Positions 8,844 to 17,189 of a stretch of 64,000 nucleotides of DNA are shown one piece after another. Source of the DNA: Bacteroidaceae bacterium (lineage in GTDB: Bacteria; Bacteroidota; Bacteroidia; Bacteroidales; Bacteroidaceae); assembly GCA_902362595.1 (NCBI GenBank), contig CABIXF010000004.1, positions 110,870-174,869 of the forward strand, given 5' to 3'. The stretch's first letter is position 1. Each line of letters begins with the position of its first letter. Both the position numbers and the translations under genes were made by a program. Under the pieces are notes generated by a model. The model ran no database searches, was not told the origin of the DNA, and saw only the letters and a program-made list of their open reading frames with translations.

Positions 8844-10109
8844 TTATTCAGTGTATTTTTTAACGATTACACATGCATTGTGACCACCAAATCCAAATGT
8901 GTTGCTCAATGCAGCACGTACAATACGCTTTTGTGCTTTATTGAATGTGAAGTTCAGGTTGTAGTCGATGTTTTCATCGTTGTCCCCTTCTTCATGGTTG
9001 ATTGTCGGAGGTACAATGTCATTCTTTACAGACAATACGCAAGCAATAGCTTCTACACCGCCTGTTGCTCCCAGAAGGTGTCCCGTCATTGACTTGGTAG
9101 AACTGATATTCAGTTTGTAAGCGTGTTCGCCGAACAAGTCCTTGATAGCTTTTACTTCGGACACGTCACCTACTGGAGTAGAAGTTCCGTGTACGTTGAT
9201 ATAATCAATGTCTTCCGGTTTCATACCAGCGTCTTCCAATGCACTTTTCATAACCAGTTTCGCACCCAGACCTTCGGGATGAGAGGCTGTTAAATGATAA
9301 GCATCGCCAGACGCACCCGTACCCGCCAGTTCTGCATAAATCTTTGCGCCACGAGCTTTTGCGTGTTCCAATTCTTCAAGAATCAGGCATCCCGCACCTT
9401 CTCCCATTACAAATCCGTCACGGCTTGCGCTGAACGGACGTGAAGCATGTGTAGGATCATCGTTGCGTGTAGACAAGGCATGCATGGCGTTGAAACCGCC
9501 TACCCCTGCGGGGAAGATGGCTGCTTCAGCACCGCCTGTTACAATGATGTTGGCTTTTCCCAAGCGAATATAGTTGAATGCATCAGCTATGGCATTGGAA
9601 GAAGACGCACATGCCGAAGTAGTGGTGAAGTTTGGTCCATGGAAGCCATACAAGATGGAAATCTGTCCGGAAGCAATATCCGCAATCATCTTGGGAATAA
9701 AGAACGGGTTGAATTTCGGTCCGATGGTGTCTTTGGTCTTTTCGTAACCAGCCACTTCTTCCTCGAAAGTATGAATACCTCCGATTCCAACACCAAGAAT
9801 CACTCCGACTTTATCCAAATCTTCTTTTTCTACGTCAATACCTGCGTCAGTTACTGCTTCTTTGGCAGCTGTCACCGCATACTGTGTGTAAAGGTCCATC
9901 TTACGGGCTTCTTTACGGTCGATGTGGTCGGCTGCGTTGAAGTTCTTCACTTCACAAGCGAACTGAGTCTTGAATTTCGACGCATCAAAATGAGTAATAG
10001 GTCCTGCCCCGCTGACGCCATTGAGCAGATTGTTCCAGAATTCCGGAACAGTATTGCCTACGGGGGTCAACGCACCAAGACCTGTTACTACCACTCTTTT
10101 TAATTCCAT
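8844..10109 (-). CDS. fabF: 3-oxoacyl-[acyl-carrier-protein] synthase II
   Basis: Condenses malonyl-ACP with acyl-ACP in fatty acid elongation. At 421 residues it is full length. The catalytic triad is visible: Cys in TTSACASSSNA (about 168), His in NVHGTSTPVGD (about 309), and His in KSMTGHLLGATGG (about 346). The N-terminus RVVVTGLGALTPVGN and the C-terminal NTFGFGGHNACVI are standard. It lies 13 bases after acpP and 3 bases before rnc, a common arrangement in Bacteroidota. Confidence 0.97.
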   Translation of the reverse strand: MELKRVVVTGLGALTPVGNTVPEFWNNLLNGVSGAGPITHFDASKFKTQFACEVKNFNAADHIDRKEARKMDLYTQYAVTAAKEAVTDAGIDVEKEDLDKVGVILGVGIGGIHTFEEEVAGYEKTKDTIGPKFNPFFIPKMIADIASGQISILYGFHGPNFTTTSACASSSNAIADAFNYIRLGKANIIVTGGAEAAIFPAGVGGFNAMHALSTRNDDPTHASRPFSASRDGFVMGEGAGCLILEELEHAKARGAKIYAELAGTGASGDAYHLTASHPEGLGAKLVMKSALEDAGMKPEDIDYINVHGTSTPVGDVSEVKAIKDLFGEHAYKLNISSTKSMTGHLLGATGGVEAIACVLSVKNDIVPPTINHEEGDNDENIDYNLNFTFNKAQKRIVRAALSNTFGFGGHNACVIVKKYTE

Positions 10110-10122
10110 AGGGTAGAATTAA

Positions 10123-10359
10123 TTATTTTGCGTTAGCTTCGATGTAAGAGATAGCATCGCCTACAGTCTGGATTTTTTCTGCCTGATCGTCAGGAATAGA
10201 GATTCCGAATTCTTTTTCGAATTCCATAATCAATTCTACTGTATCCAAAGAGTCAGCACCCAGATCGTTAGTGAAGCTCGCAGTTGGAACAACTTCTGAT
10301 TCTTCTACGCCCAATTTATCTACGATAATTTTCTGTACTTTTGATGCGATTTCAGACAT
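10123..10359 (-). CDS. acpP: Acyl carrier protein
   Basis: 78 residues, acidic. It carries fatty acyl chains on a phosphopantetheine arm attached to Ser37 in the [15 protein letters not shown] motif. Length and sequence are standard. It is the first gene of the acpP-fabF-rnc operon, so it probably sets transcription for fabF and rnc. Partner of FabF and of acyl-ACP-using lipid A acyltransferases such as the one encoded at 16.3 kb. Confidence 0.97.
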   Translation of the reverse strand: MSEIASKVQKIIVDKLGVEESEVVPTASFTNDLGADSLDTVELIMEFEKEFGISIPDDQAEKIQTVGDAISYIEANAK

Positions 10360-10409
10360 AATTCTAATTTTTTAAGTTTATAAATAATGTAATTTATTGA
10401 TTTTTCGTT

Positions 10410-10418
10410 GCAAAGGAA
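10410..10418 (-). promoter_or_regulatory. Probable -7 element for acpP-fabF-rnc
   Basis: Reads TTCCTTTGC on the reverse strand, one base off TAnnTTTGC, about 50 bases before acpP. A CTTG (10439-10442) lies 20 bases upstream in the -33 position. Confidence 0.45.
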
Positions 10419-10516
10419 TAAATATTTCTGCTTTTAAACAAGTATTCTAGCAAATAAATGCACTCCCTTTGCACATTTTTATACATTCTGTGCACGAAAA
10501 CATGCATTTTTGTGTC

Positions 10517-11527
10517 TTATTCTCTTCGTAGGGGATAGTCTCCACGGAGTTGTTCGAACTGTTCTGGATGTGCCCGCAAATGGTCGCAGTCGGTGTGGGG
10601 ATTGTATTGCTGGAGAAGCTGCAGATTCTCATCTCCAGAAAGGCTTTGACGGGAAACCTCTGGCAAAGTGAGATGGAAGTTCATCGGTTTATGGAAAAAA
10701 CGGCAAAAGGCTTCCAAGACCATGCGGGTAGCATTGGCTTTTCCATCGGCAGAGTAGCCGGCAATGTGGGGGGTACCGATAAAGACTTTGTCGAGTAGTT
10801 CCCGGTTGATGTGGGGCTCGTTTTCCCATACATCGATTACAGCTCCTGCCACAGCACCCGTGTTTAAAGCGTTCAGCAGGGCCTCTGTTTCTACCACTTC
10901 CCCACGCGAGGTGTTGAGAAGATAAGGCCTTCTTTGTAGTTTCTGGAAGAAAGTCCGGTCGGCCAGGTGGAAGGTCTGGTATTTCCCCTCCCGAATCAAA
11001 GGGGTGTGGAAGGTCAGGATGTCGCATTGCTCAGCCAGTGTGTCCAGTGAAGTGAACCCTTGTTCGCCTGCATCGGCTCGTGGAGGGTCGTTCAGAAGCA
11101 CTTTCATACCGATGCGTTCTGCCATTCGACGGATGCGTTCGCCTACGTGTCCCACACCGACGATGCCCAGACAGGCTCCCTTCAGTTGGAGCCCTTTTTC
11201 CTGTTGCAGCAACAGCAAGGCGGCATGTACATATTGTTCTACGGCTCCGGCATTGCATCCGGGGCAGTTGCTCCATGTGATGCCGGCTTCCTGACAGTAT
11301 TTTGTGTCGATGTGGTCGAAGCCGATGGTGGCTGTTCCGATGAATTGTACCTTACTGCCTTCCAGTAGCTGGCGGTTACAGAGTGTACGAGTGCGGATAA
11401 TCAGGGCATCTGCTTCTTTGACCACTTCCGGAGTGAAATCTTTTCCGGGAAGATAAATGACTTCGTCTGCTAATGTTTCAATGAGGCCTTTTATATAAGG
11501 TATCTTGTTGTCTACGATTACTTTCAT
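10517..11527 (-). CDS. pdxB: 4-phosphoerythronate dehydrogenase
   Basis: Oxidises 4-phosphoerythronate with NAD in the DXP-independent branch of pyridoxal phosphate synthesis. The 336 residues fit PdxB: a flanking catalytic domain at the N-terminus (MKVIVDNKIPYIKG), a Rossmann NAD loop GIVGVGHVGERI near 120-131, the Arg in LLNTSRGEVVE, and the catalytic His in GTPHIAGYSADGK near 253. The final 70 residues match the short dimerisation region of PdxB. Family members include D-3-phosphoglycerate dehydrogenases, but the TIGFDHIDTKYCQEAGI stretch and the C-terminus favour PdxB. Single gene with its own promoter. Confidence 0.92.
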   Translation of the reverse strand: MKVIVDNKIPYIKGLIETLADEVIYLPGKDFTPEVVKEADALIIRTRTLCNRQLLEGSKVQFIGTATIGFDHIDTKYCQEAGITWSNCPGCNAGAVEQYVHAALLLLQQEKGLQLKGACLGIVGVGHVGERIRRMAERIGMKVLLNDPPRADAGEQGFTSLDTLAEQCDILTFHTPLIREGKYQTFHLADRTFFQKLQRRPYLLNTSRGEVVETEALLNALNTGAVAGAVIDVWENEPHINRELLDKVFIGTPHIAGYSADGKANATRMVLEAFCRFFHKPMNFHLTLPEVSRQSLSGDENLQLLQQYNPHTDCDHLRAHPEQFEQLRGDYPLRRE

Positions 11528-11564
11528 TTTTGTGTTAGTTTTAGTCAGCCTGTTTTTGAAGGTT

Positions 11565-11573
11565 GCAAATGTA
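11565..11573 (-). promoter_or_regulatory. -7 element (TACATTTGC) for pdxB
   Basis: Perfect TAnnTTTGC on the reverse strand, 37 bases before the pdxB start. No clear TTTG is found at the expected upstream distance. Confidence 0.55.
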
Positions 11574-11636
11574 TATACTTTTGATGAAATGGAATACTAA
11601 ATTGAAGACAATGCGATGTAAATCTTATTTTATTTC

Positions 11637-11645
11637 TATCTTTGC
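11637..11645 (+). promoter_or_regulatory. -7 element (TATCTTTGC) for the glycan locus
   Basis: Perfect TAnnTTTGC about 200 bases before the first glycosyltransferase gene. Transcription from about 11652 would include a long leader carrying the 39-codon reading frame described at 11723. Beyond these two items, 11528-11844 shows only the pdxB promoter and AT-rich sequence. Confidence 0.55.
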
Positions 11646-11722
11646 CCTATAAGATAGTGATGATGAAACAATATGGTTGCCGATTATCTGAGTGAATCTG
11701 TTTGGTGCTTGACAAACGGATA

Positions 11723-11842
11723 ATGATTGTAAAGACTTATGGTAAGAAAGCGTACAGTCTTAATTTCTTAAAAGGAATTATTAAGAATTTCTGTAAAGAT
11801 ACTTGTGAATTTAGTGAACTCAAATATTTATTAACTGATTAA
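11723..11842 (+). CDS. Possible 39-residue small protein or leader peptide
   Basis: An ATG-started frame of 39 codons that ends two bases before the following glycosyltransferase start. The product would be basic and include two cysteines (begins MIVKTYGKKAYSLNFLKG). It lies entirely within the leader expected from the promoter at 11637. Tight coupling to the next gene argues for translation; shortness and lack of a recognised family argue against. I do not recognise it. Confidence 0.3.
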   Translation: MIVKTYGKKAYSLNFLKGIIKNFCKDTCEFSELKYLLTD

Positions 11843-11844
11843 TA

Positions 11845-12561
11845 ATGGAAAGTCTGCATATTATTACTCCTGTCAAGGATTCCATTGAATTTACATTGGA
11901 AACAATAAAGGCCATCCTGGATTCTGAAATAAAGGTACCTTATACCTATACCGTGTATAATGATTTCAGTACCCCAGAAAATACGAAGATACTGGAAGAA
12001 AATGCGAAGCAGCTGGGCTTCCGCCTGGTGAATCTGTCGGATTTGACAGACCATCCTTCCCCCAATTACTTGCTGGTATTGCAGATGGCACAAAAGGAGG
12101 CCATTGAAGCAAAGGCCGGACTGTTGATTGTGGAGTCGGATGTAGTGGTGAAGAAGAATACCTTGCAGGGCTTGTTCGACGGGGCTGTGGCACGTCCGGA
12201 CTGTGCCATTGCAGCTGCTGTCACTACCGACGAGGCAGGTGTCATCAATTATCCTTATCTGCATGCCAAAGGAAATGAGAACAAGATTTATGCTGAAAAG
12301 AAGCATTGCAGTTTCTGTTGCTCCTTGCTGACATTGGATTTTTTGCGGAAGTTCGACTTCCATCAGCTGGATGCCTCGAAGAATTGGTACGATGTGACCA
12401 TTTCTCACGAAGCCTTGAAAAAAGGTTTTCAGAATTATTTGTTTACGGTATTGCCGGTATGGCATCGCCCGCACGGAAGCCGGCCATGGAAACAGTTGAA
12501 ATACAAGAATCCCTTGAAATACTATTGGTTGAAGTTTACGAAAGGGTTGGATAAGATTTAG
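11845..12561 (+). CDS. Glycosyltransferase, GT2/GT-A fold
   Basis: 238 residues, cytoplasmic or membrane-associated. Begins LHIITPVKDSIEFTLETIKAI, a GT-A nucleotide-sugar binding start, with an acidic metal site in LLIVESDVVVKK near residues 92-103. The C-terminus is basic and aromatic (PLKYYWLKFTKGL), which may sit on the membrane. It is first in a run with a kinase-like gene and another GT2 gene (15- and 14-base gaps), so it probably adds a core or surface-glycan sugar. Donor and acceptor cannot be read from the sequence. Confidence 0.8.
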   Translation: MESLHIITPVKDSIEFTLETIKAILDSEIKVPYTYTVYNDFSTPENTKILEENAKQLGFRLVNLSDLTDHPSPNYLLVLQMAQKEAIEAKAGLLIVESDVVVKKNTLQGLFDGAVARPDCAIAAAVTTDEAGVINYPYLHAKGNENKIYAEKKHCSFCCSLLTLDFLRKFDFHQLDASKNWYDVTISHEALKKGFQNYLFTVLPVWHRPHGSRPWKQLKYKNPLKYYWLKFTKGLDKI

Positions 12562-12575
12562 TTAAATGTGCATTT

Positions 12576-13316
12576 ATGAGTTTCATTAATCATCAGACCT
12601 TGGTTCTTAGTTCCGAATGTGAGTCTTTCAGAGCGTTCATGCTTTCTATACCGGAGCGTTTTGAGAAAGGTGAGGGAACTGTCATACATAAAGGACGGAA
12701 TGAATTGCGGAAAATGACGTATGACGGTAAGGAACTTGTGGTGAAATCTTTTCGTACTCCCAATATTATCAACCGTTGGGTGTATGGCGTATTTCGTCCT
12801 TCAAAGGCCAAACGTTCTTTTGTGCATGCGAAGATGCTGCTGGACATTGGAGTGGGTACTCCTCGTCCGGTCGGTTATCTGAATATCCGGAAAGGATTAC
12901 AGTTCGACCGCAGTTACTATGTGACCTTTGCTTCCGACTGTCCCTATACGTATGAAGAACTGTTTAAACGCAAGTTTCCATACGAAGACGAGGTACTTGC
13001 TGCGGTGGGACACGTCACAGCCCGGTTGCATAATCATGGCTATGCGCATAAAGATTATGGACGGGGCAATATTCTGTTTGGGCAGACACCGGAAGGGATA
13101 AAGATTGAGATTGTCGATTTGAACCGCATGGATATCGGTCCGCTGGACATGAAAGCAGGCTGCAAGAACCTGGAACGACTTCCGGCTACTCCCCACATGC
13201 ACAGGGTCTTGGCCGAGGCGTACGCCAAAGACCGGGGCTTTGACCCGGAGGCATGTTATAAACTGATGGTGGCCTATCGGAGTACCCAACCGGGAAAGAT
13301 TGACGGACTTTACTAA
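12576..13316 (+). CDS. Lipopolysaccharide core kinase-like protein (InaA/WaaP/KdkA type)
   Basis: 246 residues with a protein-kinase-like fold used by enzymes that phosphorylate lipopolysaccharide sugars. The catalytic loop reads AHKDYGRGNILF (about 154-165), where Asp is the expected base, and the metal site reads IEIVDLNRMDIG (about 176-187) in place of DFG. An N-terminal nucleotide lysine is likely in LVVKSFRTPN. Its position between two glycosyltransferase genes supports a core-sugar kinase. The exact target (Kdo or heptose-like sugar) is inference. Confidence 0.82.
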   Translation: MSFINHQTLVLSSECESFRAFMLSIPERFEKGEGTVIHKGRNELRKMTYDGKELVVKSFRTPNIINRWVYGVFRPSKAKRSFVHAKMLLDIGVGTPRPVGYLNIRKGLQFDRSYYVTFASDCPYTYEELFKRKFPYEDEVLAAVGHVTARLHNHGYAHKDYGRGNILFGQTPEGIKIEIVDLNRMDIGPLDMKAGCKNLERLPATPHMHRVLAEAYAKDRGFDPEACYKLMVAYRSTQPGKIDGLY

Positions 13317-13330
13317 AGAACGACGGAGAT

Positions 13331-14227
13331 ATGAAAATAGTAGCTGTAGTGGTGACTTACAACCGGAGGGAGCTGTTGAAACGCAACATCCACTGTCTAC
13401 GTGCAAATACTCCCGTGTCTTCCATTGTGGTAGTAAACAATGGAAGTACGGACGGCACTGCCGAGTGGCTGGATACCCAGCAGGACCTTACTGTAATTCA
13501 TCAGGAGAATGTGGGTGGGTCCGGCGGATTCCATCGGGGTATTGAGTATGCTTATCAGGCGGGTGCGGAATGGATATGGTGCATGGACGATGATGTCTTT
13601 CCACGGACCGACTGTATGGAGCATCTTTTACCTTATATGACAGAACCGCATGTGGGTATCCTGGCTCCTCGCCGGCTGATGGAGGGACAGATTTTTACCA
13701 ATGATTTTCAGCGGGTAAACCTGACAAATCCGTTTGCCTCCATGTATCAGCAGAAATTGAAGAAACAGGTAGTCAATGCACCGGTGGAGATTTGTGGAAC
13801 TGCCTTCGAAGGATTGTGTATCCGGCGCGAGGCGGTAGAAAAGATTGGGCTGCCCAACAAGGAACTGTTTATTTTCTGTGATGATACGGATTATTGCCTG
13901 CGGACGGTATTGGCCGGATTCCGTATTCTGTATATCCCTTCTGCCTTGATGGATAAGGAAAAGTTCTTTTCCAATGACAATTGGGAGGAACGGAGCAAGA
14001 AGAAGAAATGGAAGCGTTTCTATCAGGTGCGTAACTCGACCTATTTGAATCATCATTACGGACGAAACTGGGGAGTGAGATACTTGCGGGGATTTAATGG
14101 GATGCTAGGCTATTGGCTGGTGGCTTTGCTGACCTGTCCGTTTAAGGATGTCTATAGCCTGAAAGATGTCGGTAAATTCTGGAAGGCCTATTGTGACGGT
14201 ATTCATGAGAAACTCGGGAAATATTGA
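13331..14227 (+). CDS. GT2 glycosyltransferase, galactofuranosyl/rhamnosyl-transferase-like
   Basis: 298 residues. The GT-A start KIVAVVVTYNRRELL, the VVNNGSTDGTAEWL loop, and the NVGGSGGFHRG motif near 58-68 are typical of GlfT2/WbbL-like transferases. The metal-binding acidic motif is WCMDDDVFP (about 83-91). A second acidic patch FIFCDDTDYCLR lies near 182-193. The C-terminal part is Trp/Lys-rich. It closes the three-gene run started at 11845 and is followed by a strong hairpin shared with the converging ABC exporter gene. Confidence 0.87.
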   Translation: MKIVAVVVTYNRRELLKRNIHCLRANTPVSSIVVVNNGSTDGTAEWLDTQQDLTVIHQENVGGSGGFHRGIEYAYQAGAEWIWCMDDDVFPRTDCMEHLLPYMTEPHVGILAPRRLMEGQIFTNDFQRVNLTNPFASMYQQKLKKQVVNAPVEICGTAFEGLCIRREAVEKIGLPNKELFIFCDDTDYCLRTVLAGFRILYIPSALMDKEKFFSNDNWEERSKKKKWKRFYQVRNSTYLNHHYGRNWGVRYLRGFNGMLGYWLVALLTCPFKDVYSLKDVGKFWKAYCDGIHEKLGKY

Positions 14228-14249
14228 ACTCTGTCAGATTGAAAAAATA

Positions 14250-14297
14250 CACCCGGCTGGGAGGGAACTTATCACTTCTTCCAGCCGGGTGACTTTT
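14250..14297. terminator. Bidirectional hairpin between converging genes
   Basis: CACCCGGCTGG (14250-14260) pairs perfectly with CCAGCCGGGTG (14281-14291), with an A-run before and T-rich sequence after. The right flank reaches the stop codon of the ABC exporter gene. Confidence 0.85.
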
Positions 14298-16137
14298 ATA
14301 GTGCCTGCATATCGTTCAATCGCTTGTAGTATCCGTTTTGAGCCAACAACTCTTCGTGTTTTCCGCTTTCCACAATTTTACCTTCGTAGAGCACGTAAAT
14401 CTGGTTGGCATTCTTGATGGTCGACAAGCGGTGGGCGATGGCGATGGTGGTTCGGGTTTTCATCAGCCGTTCCAGCGCCTCCTGTACCAGTCGTTCGCTT
14501 TCGGTATCGAGGGCGGAAGTCGCTTCATCCAATATCAAGATGGCCGGGTTTTTCAGAATGGCCCGTGCGATGGAGATACGCTGGCGTTGTCCTCCGGAAA
14601 GGCGGCATCCCCGGTCACCGATGTTGGTATCGTACCCGTGTTCCGACTCCATGATGAAGTCGTGGGCATTGGCAATCTTGGCCGCTTCTATCACCTGTTC
14701 CTTGGTCGCATTGTCCACTCCAAACGTGATGTTGTTATAGAAGCTGTCGTTGAATAGGATGGCTTCCTGGTTCACATAGCCGATGAGTGAACGGAGGTCG
14801 CTGATGGATACGTCCTTGATATTAACTCCATCAATCAGAATCTCTCCTCCTTGCACATCGTGGAAACGGGGAAGCAGGTCTACCAGCGTGGATTTCCCGG
14901 AACCGCTTTGTCCTACCAGAGCAATGGTTTCTCCTTTCTGGATGCGGAGGTTGATGTCGTTCAGCACCTGGGTCTGTCCGTTGTAGCTGAAAGAAATATG
15001 ATTGAACTGGATATCCTGGTTCAAGGAAGACAGATGCTGCGGGTTCTTTTTCTCCACGATATTGTTGGGTGCCTTCAGAATCTTGTCTACACGTTCCATG
15101 GAAGCTAGTCCACGCGGAATCATGTAGCTGGCCTTGGAGAAATCTTTCAGCGGATTGATGATGCTGTAAAGAATCACCATATAATAAATGAAGGTAGAGG
15201 CATCGATGGAAGAGTTGTTGCCCAAAATCAGGGAACCTCCAAACCATAATACAAATACGATGAGTACCGTACCGAGGAATTCGCTCATCGGATGTGCCAA
15301 TGCCTGACGGATGGATACCCGGCTGGTGGCGTCTCGGTATTCGTTGCTGCATTTGTTGAAGCGGTTAATCATCTTTTCTTCGGCAGTGAAAGCCTTGATT
15401 ACCCGCAATCCTCCCAGTGTTTCTTCCAACTGTGACATCGTTTCTCCCCATTTTTCCTGCGCGTCGAGAGACTGTCTTTTCAGTTTACGCCCGATTTTTC
15501 CCATCAGCCATCCCATGGTAGGCAAAACGAGGATGGTAAATAAGGTCAGCTGCCAGCTGATAATCATCAAGGTAGTGAAATAGGAAATGATCAAAATAGG
15601 ATTTTTCAGCAGCATATCCAGTGAACTGGTGATGGAGTTCTCGATTTCTGCCACATCCCCACTCATTCGGGCGATGATATCCCCTTTTCTCTCTTCCGAG
15701 AAGAAACCTAAAGGAAGGTAGGTCACCTTGGTATAGACCATCGTGCGTATGTCGCGTACGATACCGGTACGCAGGGGTACCATGACCGCTGTCGACCCGA
15801 AATAACAAGCCGTTTTTAGGAACGTCATACCGGCCAGAAACAGCCCGAGGAACAACAGGGTGGTAGAGGGACCGAAAGAGTCAATCAGCTGATTGACATA
15901 ATAGTAGAAATTATTGATTGCCGTCTCTTTCAGTGAGTCCACCGTCCATTCCCAGTCCATGTATTGATATACCTTTTCTTGTGCATCTGTTTTGAACAAG
16001 ATGTTCAGGATGGGAATCAGGAGTGAAAAAGAAAATACATTGAAGATGGCTGATAGTATATTCAGAAGAACGGCCCAGCAGACATACTTTTTATAGGGCG
16101 ATACGAATCGCCGCATGAGTTGGAAGAATTCTTTCAT
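14296..16137 (-). CDS. MsbA-type ABC exporter (fused membrane and ATPase domains)
   Basis: Probable lipid-linked saccharide or lipid A flippase of the inner membrane. 613 residues. About 1-340 form the six-helix exporter domain (hydrophobic stretches near 20-40, 95-115, 170-215, 285-325). About 365-610 form the ATPase: Walker A GQSGSGKST, Q-loop YVNQEAILF, signature LSGGQRQRIS, Walker B ILILDEATSALD, and H-loop IAHRLSTI. Full length for a half-transporter that dimerises. Its place in the glycan locus fits lipopolysaccharide export, but sequence alone cannot separate MsbA from other type IV exporters. It has its own promoter. Confidence 0.88.
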   Translation of the reverse strand: MKEFFQLMRRFVSPYKKYVCWAVLLNILSAIFNVFSFSLLIPILNILFKTDAQEKVYQYMDWEWTVDSLKETAINNFYYYVNQLIDSFGPSTTLLFLGLFLAGMTFLKTACYFGSTAVMVPLRTGIVRDIRTMVYTKVTYLPLGFFSEERKGDIIARMSGDVAEIENSITSSLDMLLKNPILIISYFTTLMIISWQLTLFTILVLPTMGWLMGKIGRKLKRQSLDAQEKWGETMSQLEETLGGLRVIKAFTAEEKMINRFNKCSNEYRDATSRVSIRQALAHPMSEFLGTVLIVFVLWFGGSLILGNNSSIDASTFIYYMVILYSIINPLKDFSKASYMIPRGLASMERVDKILKAPNNIVEKKNPQHLSSLNQDIQFNHISFSYNGQTQVLNDINLRIQKGETIALVGQSGSGKSTLVDLLPRFHDVQGGEILIDGVNIKDVSISDLRSLIGYVNQEAILFNDSFYNNITFGVDNATKEQVIEAAKIANAHDFIMESEHGYDTNIGDRGCRLSGGQRQRISIARAILKNPAILILDEATSALDTESERLVQEALERLMKTRTTIAIAHRLSTIKNANQIYVLYEGKIVESGKHEELLAQNGYYKRLNDMQAL

Positions 16138-16159
16138 AAAATGTAACTACTTGTATTTT

Positions 16160-16168
16160 GCAAAGATA
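16160..16168 (-). promoter_or_regulatory. -7 element (TATCTTTGC) for the ABC exporter
   Basis: Perfect TAnnTTTGC on the reverse strand, 22 bases before the exporter start codon, implying a short leader. Confidence 0.55.
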
Positions 16169-16244
16169 GTGCAAAATACCATAGGTACGCCATCCTTTCT
16201 GTAAAAAATGAAGTTTCCGTAGGGAGAGGATGGTAGATTTTTTG

Positions 16245-16253
16245 TAGCTTTGT
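16245..16253 (+). promoter_or_regulatory. -7 element (TAGCTTTGT) for the acyltransferase gene
   Basis: One base off TAnnTTTGC, 24 bases before the acyltransferase start. It is divergent from the exporter promoter. Confidence 0.5.
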
Positions 16254-16277
16254 CCTGAATTATAATTCAATGTCCTG

Positions 16278-17189
16278 ATGAAGTTTGTATACCGTATATT
16301 GTTTTTCTTCCTGTATCTGTTGTCCCTGCTTCCGTTGAGGCTACTTTATTTCATATCCGACTTGCTGTTCTTCCCCTTGTTTCATTGGATTAAATATCGT
16401 CGGAAGGTGGTTCAGCGGCAGTTGGAAGAATGTTTCCCAGAGAAGAGTCAGAAAGAAAGAGAGGATATCGAACGTCGGTTCTATCATTTCTTCTGTGATT
16501 ACCTGATGGAGGTGATTAAATTGTTTTCCATTTCAAAACAAGAGATGAAGCGTCGTATGGTGTTTACGAATTTGGATGAAGTTCGTGCTGATCTGGAAAA
16601 GGAGAATAAAAAATTTTGTTTTTTGTATTTAGGACATTATTGCAATTGGGAATACATTGCTTCGTTGAGTGGTTGGATTCCGGATATGTATGGAGGTCAG
16701 ATTTATCACCGCATTTATAATCAGGCCTTTGATGAACTTTTTCTACGTTTGCGAGGAAAGTTTGGTGGAGAATCGATCTTGATGAAAGATACCCTGCGGC
16801 GTATCCTGACTTTACGCGGGCAGGAAAAGAAGGTGATGATTGGCTTTATCTCCGACCAGCTTCCAAAATGGGAAAACATGAACCATTGGACTACCTTCCT
16901 GAATCATGAGACTTCTTTCTTTATCGGGGCAGAGCGTATTGCCAAACAAGTAGATGCGGCCTTATATTATGTGGATGTGAAGCGCGTGAGAAGAGGATAT
17001 TATCAGGCTACTTTCCGTTTGATGACGCTTCATCCGAAAGAATATCCGGATTATTCCTTGACAGACCAGTATGCGCGTCTGCTGGAAGAGACGATTCGCC
17101 AGGCGCCAGAGTATTGGTTGTGGACACACAAGCGTTGGAAACGGACGAAAGAAGAATGGTTAAAGTGGAAACAAGAAACTGAAAAATGA
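16278..17189 (+). CDS. Lipid A biosynthesis acyltransferase (LpxL/HtrB family)
   Basis: Transfers an acyl chain from acyl-ACP to Kdo-lipid A or a related lipid. 303 residues. An N-terminal membrane segment (RILFFFLYLLSLLPLRLLYF) anchors it to the inner membrane. The catalytic HX4E motif is HYCNWE near residue 122, preceded by FCFLYLG. Arg/Lys-rich segments and the C-terminal YWLWTHKRWKR, close to the WxHRRWK seen in LpxL, are present. Its stop overlaps the next glycosyltransferase start by 4 bases, so they are translationally coupled. Confidence 0.9.
   Translation: MKFVYRILFFFLYLLSLLPLRLLYFISDLLFFPLFHWIKYRRKVVQRQLEECFPEKSQKEREDIERRFYHFFCDYLMEVIKLFSISKQEMKRRMVFTNLDEVRADLEKENKKFCFLYLGHYCNWEYIASLSGWIPDMYGGQIYHRIYNQAFDELFLRLRGKFGGESILMKDTLRRILTLRGQEKKVMIGFISDQLPKWENMNHWTTFLNHETSFFIGAERIAKQVDAALYYVDVKRVRRGYYQATFRLMTLHPKEYPDYSLTDQYARLLEETIRQAPEYWLWTHKRWKRTKEEWLKWKQETEK

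Noticed and set aside
10447..10516. Inverted repeat after pdxB as terminator
   Set aside because: Only 6-7 paired bases with a long spacing and no clear T-run; too weak to annotate.
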